Assembly (NCBI GenBank): GCA_037074705.1
Contig: CM073590.1
Span: 183,304,746-183,368,745 of the forward strand
Origin: Zhengitettix transpicula
Lineage: Eukaryota > Arthropoda > Insecta > Orthoptera > Tetrigidae
DNA length: 64,000 bases
Direction of reading: 5' to 3'
The first letter of the stretch is position 1; each line of letters begins with the position of its first letter. This document shows positions 1 to 10,204 of the stretch, piece by piece. The notes beneath the pieces were generated by a model. It was not told where the DNA came from, made no database searches, and saw only the letters and a program-made list of their open reading frames with translations. Both the position numbers and the translations under genes were made by a program.

Positions 1-998
1 ACGTTTAAAATGTTGCGGAAGGCCTTTGGTGATCAAACTATGGGACAAAAAAACGTTTATAAGTGGTACAACGAGTTCAAAGAGGGCCGAGAACGCGTTG
101 AAGACGAACCGCGCTCTGGACGACCATCAACGTATACCGACGATGGTCACGTCCAAAGTATCAAAGATTTGGGGGTTGAAAATCGTCGATGGACAATTAG
201 AGATCTCGCTGATAGTATTGGAATATCATTTGGCTCAGCCCAAACCATTTTGAAGATTTTTTTTGTCTCAAACGCGTCAAGTCTCGATTGGTGTCAAAAT
301 CGCTCAATTTTTTGGAAAAAAAAGCGTCGCGTTGATGTGTGTGAAACTTTGCTGTCTGACTGTCAGGACCACTTCAAATGCATCATTACTGGAGACGACA
401 CTTGGATTTACGCATACGACCCTGAAACCACCGACCAATCCAGCGAATATCGTGCAAAAGGTGAAGCAAGACCGAAAAGACCACGGCAAAGTCGATCGAA
501 AATCAAGGTCATGTTGACAGTTTTCTTTGATTATCGTGGTGTGGTGCACTATGAATTCCTTCCGCCGGGCCAAACTGTCAACAAAGAATATTATTTGAGC
601 GTTATGCGTCGTTTGCGTGAAGCTATTCGTCTGAAGCGGCCGGAATTATTGGCGAACAACTCTTGGTTCCTTCATCACGATAATGCACCATGTCATACTG
701 CATTGGTTCTTCGCGACTTTTTTTTGCCAAAAACTCGACTCATATCGTTCCGCAACCACCGTATTAGCCTGATTTGTCTCCGTGCGACTTCTGGCTATTC
801 AGCAAACTCAAAAGGCCAATGCGGGGACGCTGTTTTGACACTATTGAGGAGATAAAAACCGAATCGAAGAAGGTCTTGAAGGCTATACCGGAAAAAGACT
901 ATTCCGACTGTTTTGAGGACTGGAAAAAAGGTTGGAAAAAGTGCGTTTTATCGGACTGGGATTACTTTGAAGGGGATGAAATTGAATTGGAAGAATAA
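1..998 (+). pseudogene. mariner (D34D) transposase, broken, 5' end outside window
   Basis: The reading frame is already open at base 1, so the N-terminus lies outside the window. The HTH-type N-terminal part is readable (KWYNEFKEGRERVEDEPRSG, then an IRDLADSIGIS helix). Catalytic residues: first Asp in ITGD at 394-396 (the usual following E is D here), second in HHDNAPCH at 679-681, third in PCDFW at 786-788. The third Asp sits in a different frame. An 8-T run at 718-725 has about two extra bases relative to D34D spacing, and the new frame has a TAG at 765-767. A compensating frameshift pair between the T run near 257-264 and the A run near 317-324 garbles about 20 residues. It ends at TAA 996-998 after the acidic YFEGDEIELEE tail typical of these transposases. 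It should be inactive. No host use is visible. Confidence 0.93.
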
Positions 999-1052
999 AT
1001 AAAGAATTTATATTTTATAAATAAATTCGTCTTACTTTTTGTTCACAGTGAT
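1..1052 (+). mobile_element. mariner element, 3' part
   Basis: Downstream of the transposase stop is a short AT-rich 3' UTR with an AATAAA-like signal (near 996-1003). It then reaches a segment containing TTACTTTTTGTTCACAGTG (1033-1051), which resembles a mariner terminal inverted repeat. The left end lies outside the window, so neither the TIR pair nor a TA duplication can be tested. Confidence 0.7.
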
Positions 1053-1089
1053 ACAGATGCCGTGCTGCAATTCTAGACTCAATTAGCTT

Positions 1090-1650
1090 ATCAATAAGAC
1101 ATTTTTCTTGGTCTTTGTGATACGTGACGGTATATCTTTCGTTCTTCAGCCGTCATACGTAAAAAGACGTCCAAGGTACTACATCTAATCGACATGTTGT
1201 ATTGTTTTTTACAAATATACGTAAGAACTCTAGTTATTTTTAATAAATTCGCCACTTTTGATTTTTCTATATTTATCTCCATTCCATATCACTGCTACCA
1301 TGACTATGTCTAACTTCACTTCACTTGAGAAGGATGGAACAAAAGGTCGTTTCTTAAATTTACTTTAACCCGGGTAGAAACCCAATAAGTGTTTATCTAC
1401 AACAAACACCGGGAAAATCTTCGATCTTTGATGACTTGTAATGTTTGTATCTTCTTCCCCAAACAATACCACGTCACCTGCATATTTAATTGAGCCAATA
1501 TATTTTCATTCTACATCGAAATCTCAAACTCCTTCCAAGGCTACTTTAGTTAACCATTCATCATTGATGTTGACTGGCGTCTGTGACATACGACATCCTT
1601 GTTGAAATCTTCTGTTATCTGTTATCAAAACTATCCAAAAATTCCTGTTA
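1090..1650 (-). pseudogene. LINE reverse transcriptase fragment, decayed
   Basis: Read on the minus strand with several frame changes, RT landmarks appear in the right order. There is a QGCRMSQTPVNI stretch (about 1571-1607) matching the family pattern QGCxLSPxLFNIY. Next comes KYAGDVVLFGEED (YAGD at 1473-1484), where the invariant YADD is mutated. Last is a YLGRLFTYDG-type motif followed by a basic KAK-like stretch near 1090-1170. In-frame stops lie between the first two motifs. A PLE-like tail fragment (about 1370-1433) interrupts it. It is certainly inactive, with the catalytic Asp pair broken. Clade (RTE-, Jockey- or CR1-like) cannot be fixed by eye. Confidence 0.68.
1366..1433 (+). repeat. 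PLE-like tail fragment
   Basis: The run from ACCCGGGTAGAAACCC through TGTTTATCTACAACAA to CACCGGGAAAATCTTCGAT matches, base for base with few changes, the right arm plus tail of the 14-bp-flanked element at 39225-39364. The left arm is absent here. It lies inside the LINE RT relic. Confidence 0.6.
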
Positions 1651-2754
1651 TATAAATCCCTGATGTGAATCCTGCAAGTTTTCTGTGTGATCAATTGTAA
1701 AATCTCTATACGATTTTTTATTCTCCTTTCGTACAGTTTTCATGCTATTTGCAGTGTTCAGTAGTTGTAGTATCTTAAAACCTTAATTCAGTGGTCGTTG
1801 GTATCAAAAATAGTTAAAGAATAGCTGTTAGTCACTAGTAAGATCTTTGTGGAAAAATAAACAAAATATCTTATGATGTTAAATAAAAAACAAGCACTGA
1901 TACTATTCGAAGAGTTCGTAATAATACGAACTGAGACTAAATGATGACAGTCATCTGTACCTCTATATCACTAATTATTGTTCGAAAGTTAGGAGTCGCT
2001 TTTCTTGAAGGCGTTTTATTTTTCCGAAGCCTTCTATGTGACTTAATTCCCTTTCTCCTATACAAATGTAGTTACGTTTCTCTTACTTGTCTTTATTTAT
2101 CCTATAATCATCCATCAGACTTACATTATTTTTTACTGCTCTTATCACGGATTCCCATTTACAGTATACATATACAGTATTTAACCTGGTTATTAGGATT
2201 GACGACCTTTAAAAAAACTCGTTAATTACAACCTCAATTCTTCCTGTTTGCAACAGTGGTCAAATGTGTAAAGGAGTAGAAATATAGGAAAAAAAATATA
2301 TTTCAACGTTTTTAGACTGAAAGTTGTATCTTTTCAAGCTTCGTTCATGTGGACAGGTAAAGTGAACAAGCGAGGTGAATTGTGTCCTTCAAAGCCCCCT
2401 GCACTATGGCGTATCACCGCTTCCTGCGATGCAGGTTCTCCAGCTGATTGCAGCGGTCAACGCACTTCAACTTCACTGCACGGCAACGGCCACAACTTAG
2501 CAGGACAACCGTGAAAATCCTCATCTAGCCGTCAACACAACACATCATTCTAATAGAACGATAAAACTTGCAAAACAACTATTCCGCGAAGATAAACAAA
2601 TTTGGATATTAATCAATTCTATTTTTTCCCTAAAGATATTACTTTATTTTTTGCTTCTTTTATCTTTCCCCTCCTGGACCAGCTTTTCCATTCTTTTTAA
2701 CACTTTTACATTTTCGGTTTCATGAAAACAATGTCCCCATTACACCTTAGAACT
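1651..2754. other. AT-rich intergenic DNA, nothing recognised
   Basis: Only short unconvincing ORFs. A slightly GC-richer patch lies at about 2370-2520 and has no recognisable coding or repeat signature. Confidence 0.5.
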
Positions 2755-4290
2755 TTTTTATTTTATTTTATTAAAGGTTTATAATGGTCAGGTTAAAAAC
2801 TTGGTCATTGGCGACCCATAAATAAATTACAAATAGTGCTTATTTAAATTTTGCTGTGATTCACATTGATTCCAATAATGGACGTACAACTGAACAGTTT
2901 GAAAGATTAATTATACATTTCAATTGTGGGTTTCTTAGATTTACATTTTAAGAATTCGAATTTGTTAATCATTTATCATAATAATTGGCTAATTCATTAA
3001 CATTAACTTATTTGAAGCTGCGACTGTTGCAAATTCCACTGTACTGTCGTCATAGTCTGTTTTTATTAGGAGGAGGCGTCTACTTCTGAATATGAATCAC
3101 TCTCTTGTTTCTTAACTAAATTGATGAGCCGTTTTATTCTACTTTTTGCCATTTTTCATTTACATGTGGGTAAAAAGATTCCAATATATTTATGAATGAT
3201 GAAGAGAATATTTGGTAATCTCTAATAACAGTCCTTGGGTTCTTAGAATCCATAGCATTTAGTATAAGATTCTTTAACTGTTCCAAAGGGATGGGTGGAG
3301 CACTGGTTTCTTCTTCATATAATATTTTTATCGGACCTAATGACTGACTAAGCGCCTTGTATTTCTGATCCTGAATGTTTTTTTTTTGTTTTTGTTTTTT
3401 TTTGGGGGGGGGGAGGATTAGTGCTTGTATTCCGTTCAGGATTACTGACGTCTTTCTTATCAGCTTGTCGAGCTCGTTGGTGCAGTTCTGTTTTTGTTTG
3501 TTAGTTGTGAATTATCTATGTTCGTTTTTTGAGGGTTAATTATTTCAACTACGGGCGCCGGGTTCTTACACTGAATTTGGTCATAATTGTCATTTGCAGT
3601 CAGATTATTCATCAGCGTTGTATCTCTATTACGAAAATTTATCGCGATATGGCCAGGACTTTTACAGTTGTAGCTGTGGATACATCCTACAGCTAGTGTC
3701 TTCATATTGCACCATTATCCAACCCGGAAGGGAATTTAGCTTGTCCGGGTTAATGAATAATTGTCTTCTGAGACTTTTAATGTGAGAAAATCTTCGGTCA
3801 CGAGTACTTATTCTAATATCCGATATTTTAGAGTCTGGAATTATATTTAGCTTTTCTAGTTCTAGCACAATAATCTCGTTAAGGATAACTGGGCATACTT
3901 TTGACAAGATTACACGGCAGTATTTTTGCATTAAAGGTCTTAAATTTACCATCTCACCCCTTATTGTTATTGATTTATGAACTCTTATTAGATTTTCGAC
4001 ATCATTCTTAGATGTTAGAAATGCGCATATTCTGGCATTGGCTGTTTTAGAGATGTACTTAATTCTGATGGGGTGAATAATATTAGCTAAACCTATTAGG
4101 TACTCATCTGTATTTAAACTTGCAACAGCGTCCAGAATTGTGACATGCATTTCATCCGGTTTATGCTCCGTGGCCATCACCTTCGAATGCAATCTAGTCT
4201 CCATATTCTGTGTGGACGTCATCTTCAGGTATTCCTCTTCTGTACACTTGTAATTAGACGGAACCATGTTTCTCGTATAAAATATTTATA
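2755..4290 (-). mobile_element. non-LTR retrotransposon copy with ORF1, ORF2 missing
   Basis: On the minus strand the copy runs from about 4290 (start of ORF1) down to an AATAAAATAAAATAAAA-type A-rich tail at 2755-2778. This is the expected 3' end of a LINE inserted in minus orientation. ORF1 is recognisable, but the second ORF with endonuclease and RT is absent, so it is an internally deleted or rearranged copy. A T10/G10-like homopolymer stretch at about 3379-3413 lies inside it. Confidence 0.65.
3055..4267 (-). pseudogene. LINE ORF1 (gag-like) protein, frameshifted
   Basis: The first 201 codons (4267 down to 3662) are open and begin MVPSNYKCTEEEYLKMTSTQ. They are followed by motifs seen in insect LINE ORF1 proteins, such as TPDEMHVTILD-like, LNTDEYLIGLANII and RICAFLTSK. 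A frameshift near 3670-3700 moves to a second frame holding a zinc-knuckle remnant (SYNCKSPGHIAINF), where the first and last Cys of CCHC are replaced by Ser and Phe. A third segment (about 3140-3340) encodes a PPIPLEQLKNLI-type C-terminal stretch. The family role is RNA binding and RNP formation. This copy is dead because of the frameshifts and the lost knuckle. Confidence 0.75.
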
Positions 4291-4469
4291 TAGTGAGCCT
4301 ACCTTAATTTTTGATCAACCGCTAAACCTAGTCTCTATATAAGGCATATGTCTTTTTGAACGATCAAACAGATTTTAATTTGTAATAAATAAATAAATTA
4401 AAGTATCATATATAAAATCTGTTCTTTTTTTGAGGTCCTGAAATTAGGCAACACAAAAATTAAGATTGT

Positions 4470-4690
4470 AAAAAAATGTGGGAGAGCCTACCTCATGTCG
4501 AATGGATGGAGTAATTTCTCACCGGATCTTGATTCGACATGGATTAGTTCAGTTGGCTATTGCCCGGAAAGCGGGAGGTCCCGGTTTCCATTCCTGGTCC
4601 GTTCAACATTTTTCGTTCGTCAGAATTGAAATTCAACTTAACCATAACCTTCACGGCTTGTGGTTTGTGAAAAGCTCTCTCTCATAGAAT
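4470..4690 (+). repeat. tRNA-derived SINE relic
   Basis: A tRNA-like body is visible. An A-box-like segment around TTAGTTCAGTTGGCTA (4543-4558) is followed by a GCGGGAGGTCCCGG stem and a degenerate B box GGTTTCCATTCC (4582-4593). The same pattern recurs at 6500-6625 (minus), 16225-16330 (plus) and 27660-27735 (minus). It lacks CCA and tRNA folding, so it is not a tRNA gene. Confidence 0.55.
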
Positions 4691-5289
4691 TGTAAATTAA
4701 ATTAAATTTAACTTACGCAGTTTGTAATGTAGTTAGCGGTAGACACGTAACCAAAATCTTAACCGTATGCCTCGTGGACGATAACACTTTGTCATCGCGT
4801 GAAAATAACTATTCACACAATGAGTTTGTTATTATGTAATTGTGTACAAATAATTGTAGTTGCTGTGCTGCGGCTCTTCCATCGGGGCAATTTGGCGGCC
4901 AAATACCACAGAAAGTTAGATAGGCTTTTAATCGTATAGGACGTTTACTGTGATCGAAACCTTTGTATAATTCGTATGTCCTTTGACTATATAGTACAGT
5001 TTTCCACCATCGGGTAAAATAAATGCGACGGGTTGTAATCGGGACCTTGCGTTTCATTAGGCTAATCACCTAATCGTAGGCGGCGTCTTTCAAAATGCAT
5101 CATCCATATTCAAACGTAGATCAATAATCAATAAGCTAAGAATTAGTTTAATATTTGTTAGTATCTGTAAGGTTTCACCAGTCACGGTCTACTGTTGATC
5201 AAAATTAAATTATCAATAATATGGCACTGGTTATTTCTAATTTTTTTATTTTACTACATTTAACAATTACTTTTTCAACTAATTTATCA
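4691..5289. other. intergenic DNA, nothing recognised
   Basis: AT-rich, with one 86-codon minus-strand ORF that has no family signature. Confidence 0.45.
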
Positions 5290-6110
5290 TTCAGGTTTAG
5301 ATTTATTTTTCATTCCATTATTCCGCGGTCGGGGAAATATGATACGTCATAATATATATTTAGATTTATTATTCATTCCGTTAGTCCTAGGTCGAGGAAA
5401 TATTACATGAAAAGAATAATTATTACAAATACAAAGTTTAAAATTCAAACAACTGCTAATTAGTAATTAAAGAAATGATAAGTGTTTTAATTCATCGTCT
5501 ATTTTAATTCGACGGAGTTTCCAGTAGAAAATCTTACATCGATTCCCGTCGAAGATGAAAAAGAAAATAAGTCTGCAGTGAAATTCTAGAATATTATCAT
5601 CGTAAAATAACAGCTTAGCTTGATAGGATACCAGCAAACTATTTTATTAAAGAGGATATAATCTGTCCTTCCTTTCTACGAACTCTTTCACCGAGTAATA
5701 TGCTCCATTAATTAACAGAGATTTACAACTCTTTATAAATAAATTTTGTATACTTAAAGTTTTTATTTCTTCCGGAAGACTATTGAATAGATTTATCCTG
5801 GAATAACGAATGCTTGATTCAAAAAGGCTTAGGCGATGTGTTTCGTTGCGGAGTTCAGAGCGATTTCTAGTATTGTATAAGTGATTTGCTGTGTACAGGA
5901 CATACAAATTCATGTTTCTCCAGAATCCCAAGATTCCGAAACAAAGGCTTGCAACTGGCATTAAAATCCGCACCCGATATGATTCGTACGGCCCTCTTTT
6001 GAAGTTTTTTTTTATTAAAATTTGAAACGCGTGATGTGAACGACCCCAGTTTGCTGTGCCATAAGACCTGACAGAATAAAGGTGAATGAATCAGTGTTCT
6101 TCATTCACAA
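5290..6110 (-). mobile_element. CR1/Jockey-like LINE, 3' end
   Basis: A minus-strand copy with the RT C-terminal coding region (about 6060-5647) followed by a 3' UTR down to about 5290. The UTR contains a block reading TTTAGATTTATTATTCATTCC ... GTCGAGGAAATA on the plus strand, present twice in tandem here (about 5297-5345 and 5358-5405). A third copy is at 18905-18970 with the same AATAATTATTACAAATACA continuation. Confidence 0.75.
5647..6060 (-). pseudogene. LINE ORF2 C-terminal fragment
   Basis: The 108-codon open stretch ends in a pattern diagnostic of the far C-terminus of CR1/Jockey-type ORF2 proteins: LYNTRNRSELR, then RLSLFESSIRYSRINLFNSLP, then LLINGAYYSVKEFVE. Just upstream, in another frame (about 6035-5930), a typical LQKRAVRIISGA ... 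SCKPLFRNLGIL-like stretch is readable. At least one frameshift therefore separates them. The catalytic RT part is absent (5'-truncated). Confidence 0.82.
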
Positions 6111-6489
6111 ATATATTAGGAAATTCTTATATTAGGTCGGGATTTACGCTGTGAAGTGTCGTTCCCCGATGCCCCTCGATATACAGCGACGCAAGACTCG
6201 GCTCCAACCAACGCCAAATAACAAGCATGTCTCCTGTGTTTAACTGTCCATCACTGTATTTCTCCCAGCAAATCTGCTCGCGGCGCCTCCAAGATTACAA
6301 CTCTGTCACTTGCTTATAATGTAAATTTGTATGTGCTATTTCAAATGCACAAAAACAAGGCGAACGGACAACCAAAAATCTCAGCTGAGCCTACTTTGTC
6401 TCCGCAATACAATTTTTCCTTGTAAACAGAAAGGCAAAATGCAGCTTTCTTATTGTGCAGTCGTGCGGCGCTACATTAGATATGACATG
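6111..6489. other. intergenic DNA, nothing recognised
   Basis: A moderately GC-richer patch at about 6140-6300 contains no readable motif. Confidence 0.4.
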
Positions 6490-6625
6490 AGTGGGTGAAA
6501 CGCAATACGAATAGACAAACATGGTGAATGTTAACGGGTTAGAACAGAAAAATCTCGACCGGACTGGGAATGGAACCCAGGACCTCCCCTTATTACGCGG
6601 CACACTTATCACTAACTATCTGTGT
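6490..6625 (-). repeat. tRNA-derived SINE relic
   Basis: The minus strand reads an A-box-like TAGTTAGTGATAAGTGTG, then GGGGAGGTCCTGGGTTCCATTCC (B box GGTTCCATTCC) and CAGTCCGGTCGAG. It is the same tRNA-like plan as the copy near 4540, in opposite orientation. Confidence 0.6.
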
Positions 6626-8484
6626 CGACTCCCGTTAAGACGCTAGCTTTCTCTGGCTGAACACAGGGTCACCTACAGTTTACTAAATTAAATTCTTCAC
6701 GACCAAGAGAATTTTCCATCCGATTCCGTTAATTGAGTTTCATAGCCTTCGATTAAAAGCATTTCTTTTGTTCTTGAATAATGAGTGTTTTAAATGAACG
6801 TAATATTTTTCGATGCAGACGGGATTTACTTGTCGATTGTTTTATAAAGGCAACGGAAGAAAAGTTTAGGTAATTAATCGACAATGCCCTCGTTATGTCA
6901 GACGTCTGCGTGCGGCGGCCACAGAAACCACAGTATGAAGTTCAAGGATTTTCTTCCAACAACGGTTGTGCTGTTTCACGAATTCCTTCAACGTTTATTT
7001 TTTAAAAGCATATCACATACCCCAGATAATCGATAATACTACTCGTGAATTAATTTTTATATTTATTTAGTCTAACACGTGGAGTTCATTACATTACTGG
7101 ACTTATAATAAAATTATTTTCTTTGGCTACAAGTGAGAAGTACTGTTAGGAGGAAAAGAGAGCGGCTTTGAGCGCTTAAAAAAATACTGATGAACCGCCT
7201 GGAGAAATAGCAGAACGTGAATTAATTCACAGACATATTTAGCGAAAAATGACCACTCATTCAAACATTAAGCAGAGAGGGAAACGATTCGTTCGTATAT
7301 AGATTTGTGAGAGAATGTAATTATTTGTCTGAAAGCCTGTTTAAGTCTTGTACAAAGAAAGTTTAGGAATTCGGTATAGTAAATTGAGTAGCAGAGGCAA
7401 AGCTACACTATTGCTAGTGTAGTACATTTAAGGCATAGTCAAAAACTCCTGTTGCCTAAATTGATGGAGTAAAGTGCGGTGAAGTGTAACGAAACAGAGA
7501 TGTCAAAGACGGTCAACTGTCTTTTTGGAATTCTAGAAAAACAAGATTATTGTTGTTATTTGCGTTAATATTATTTGTAGTATAGCAAATTGTAATACGT
7601 AAAGCCGCCTGGCTCTCACCATTATGACAAATAAATCTATCTATCTGATTGCAAGAATTGCGGGAAACATCATGCTGCTGGTACTTCATTGAGGCATTAT
7701 TCCAGGGCATTTAAACCTTATTCTGCTTTAATAAAAAGTGGCTTTCATTGATTCAATTACATTTAAATCAAGAAAACGTAAGTATTATCTATTCCCACCG
7801 TCTGTTTTCTACAGCTACAGTAAAAATAAAGATTTTTATCTGGTAGATACTAATGGTGGTTAATAGGTGTTAACAAACTGTTCAGAATAAATTAAAAAAT
7901 GTTCAAGTAATCCTTTCTTCCCCAGCAAACAATTGTACACTTACTTGACTCACTCATTCTAACTTAATTGTCTTAATATATGTAAATATTAGTCAATAAA
8001 ACTTTTTTTTCCTTTCAAATCCTACCTATGTTTTCTGTAGAATAATAACGGAAACGTAGTTTAATGGGTAAAAATAACTCTACCGATCATGCACTTACTG
8101 TTAGAGAGAAAATGGTTGAGGTTGTAATAAAGCCTGTTATTTACAAACTTGGAGTTCGTCAGATGAGAGGGAAGGAAATAAAAATAAAAATGACTGAGAG
8201 TGACATGATCAAACAGATTTTGAAAAAGTAAAATCGAAAGATTTATAAATTTGGGAGTGTTAAATTGTATATTTTCCTGAGCGCCTGGTTGCTTCTATAT
8301 TTGGTTCTATCGCACCATCGATTAGAAAATAACTCGGGCTCGCCTCCACGTTGCTGAGCTTCACAATAGACTTCTTACATCCGAACTCGTCTGAAGTATG
8401 CATCCAGAAAAAAAATTATCGGTAACGTTGACAGTATTTTTAAAGTAAACTGTTGCCGATGCAAGTGAGCTTCCATAGATAAGG
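6626..8484. other. AT-rich intergenic DNA, nothing recognised
   Basis: Only short ORFs without family features. No structure found beyond AT-rich composition. Confidence 0.45.
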
Positions 8485-8498
8485 GTATATCTTATTCT

Positions 8499-8798
8499 AA
8501 TAATAAGGAAGATAGCCAATTCAGAGCAAAGAAGTGATAATATAAATACCACACGTTTATAGAAGCCTTGTTCCTTTCTTCAGGTGTCGCAAGAGCATAC
8601 AGACACAACTGCACGAGTCAGTAGACAAATTTCTTTTTAAGTTGTTCAAATGAGTCGTGCGGTTGTCTCTCTCTATTCTCTTGCGTTTTACTACACCTGA
8701 AGGCTTTCCTGAAACGTTGTGTGGTATTTATATTATCACTTCTTTTAGCTGAACCGGCTATCTTTCTTATTATTAATTTTCAATTTTTTTTCGTTTTA
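8499..8798 (+). mobile_element. short hammerhead-bearing inverted-arm element (PLE-derived), family A
   Basis: A 300-bp unit flanked by a perfect 14-bp direct repeat GTATATCTTATTCT (8485-8498 and 8799-8812). The left arm (8499-8554) and right arm (8719-8774) are inverted copies containing AAGTGATAATATAAATACCAC. The right arm is followed by a 24-bp tail present on one side only. Facing outward, each arm carries a hammerhead-like core: minus strand 8553-8583 (CTGAAGA ... TAAACGT) and plus strand 8697-8718 (CTGAAGG ... GAAACGTTG, partly deleted). It encodes no protein. Penelope-like elements are known to carry hammerheads in their pseudo-LTRs, so a non-autonomous PLE derivative is the best reading. 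Confidence 0.78.
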
Positions 8799-8894
8799 GT
8801 ATATCTTATTCTTTCGCATAAGTGTTCATCATAAGTAAATAAAACAATTGATGACCGTATACCGACACTTTTTATTTTTCATTTTTATTATGAC

Positions 8895-8926
8895 GACGTT
8901 TCGATACCTTTTTGTATTTTCTTCAG
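8895..8926 (-). ncRNA. hammerhead-like motif, separate PLE relic
   Basis: The minus strand reads CTGAAGA, a stem with ATAC/GTAT pairing around an AAAAAG loop, then C-GAAACGTC. The core bases CUGANGA and GAAAC-GUC are intact, but stem II is decayed at its base. It lies 80 bp beyond the element at 8499-8798 and belongs to a different sequence subfamily. Confidence 0.55.
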
Positions 8927-10146
8927 ATTTATACAGAGGAGGTATATACAACTGATTGGATTTATTGTATGATTGTACAAAGTAAACAAAGGTAAGCTAC
9001 AGTACACACAAAAAAAGAAATAACAAGCAACCTACCAAATGATCTCAGTAAATTAGTACAACTTTACGAAACGTTATTAAATTCACACAGTTTTTTGAAC
9101 GGGGGTCCGAGGCACACTATTCACTTAACGCTAATAAGATTGCAGCAAGAATAAATGACACGCTTTAGCTACATCAATTGTTTTATTAATTAAAAACCAG
9201 ACGTTAAATTAAAACTTTTATCTTCTCCATCATAAGTAAAAAGCGGTTTAGATGGATGAGAAAAAAATTATTCAAAATGTTTCTTATATTAAAATATGAA
9301 TATTTAAACACTTGGAAATAAAAATGATTAAATTATTTAAGAAAAATTCAATTTATTAACAATTTTTTCGTTAAAAAAATATATAAGCATTTCAAATTAT
9401 GCTTCATCACAAAGAAACCTCAGCTTTGCTATTTTTCGTTTACGAATCCATGACACGCACGAAGCCTTATTTCGATACTTCTTGGTAAGAGCCTATAAGC
9501 ACGTTTCTAAATTTACAAATCTATTGGAACGATCCATACCATAAGGCACTGAAGACTTAATATACTGATACACACTTCTCCAGCGAAAGGCTGTCATTAT
9601 CCCGGTAATCTGAAACGTCAGAATGCTAGTGATAAATTATTTGAAAGTGGTCCTCGACTTACAAAGGTGCAGTCAGAACGATTCTCGTGTGATAAAATTG
9701 AGACTCGACATGAGATAGAATCAGATCAACACGAATCGAATCGAAGATTCTGTACACAATTATCTCTGATGCCCAGGCATCATGTGAGTAATGCTAATTG
9801 TTTAGGGTTTCCTTCTGTCACAATTACTGAGTCGGGCCTGTCAAAGCGAAATTTTGATTCTTGGGTGGTCAGAAGCAGCCACCTGGACGGAAACCTGTAC
9901 GGCATTCAGATCGCGTTAGGCGCCAAGTAGCGAATGTTAATTGCCCAATACAAAGGACGTCACACAGGATCGCATTTATAGGCCGCCGGATGTCAAAGCT
10001 ACCTGCGGAAACTATTTTATACGACAGTAGTATCGAACGAGTAATCAGCGGAAACAACGTAAACGATGGTCGCACGACAACTTCCAATTAATATTGTGTA
10101 CGTTCCGCTTAAAATAGAAACTGGAAGACGGTATGAAAAAGTTAGT

Positions 10147-10147
<1 letters not shown>
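8927..10147. other. AT-rich intergenic DNA, nothing recognised
   Basis: Overlapping 70-87 codon ORFs on both strands at 9667-10091 have no family features and look like chance. Confidence 0.45.
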
Positions 10148-10195
<48 letters not shown>

Positions 10196-10204
10196 GTGTG
10201 TGTG
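10148..10204. repeat. (TA)n-(TG)n microsatellite
   Basis: About 22 TA units followed by a short TG tract. Confidence 0.97.

Noticed and set aside
4543..4600. tRNA genes at the tRNA-like segments (4.5, 6.5, 16.2, 27.7, 44.7 kb)
   Set aside because: The cloverleaf cannot be completed, anticodon arms are missing, and the units share non-tRNA flanks, which fits SINE relics.
9061..9090. Hammerhead at TACGAAACGTTATT
   Set aside because: The 3' core string is present, but no CTGANGA or stem II precedes it.
9667..10091. Overlapping 70-87 codon ORFs as a gene pair
   Set aside because: Mutually overlapping on both strands, no motif and no supporting context.
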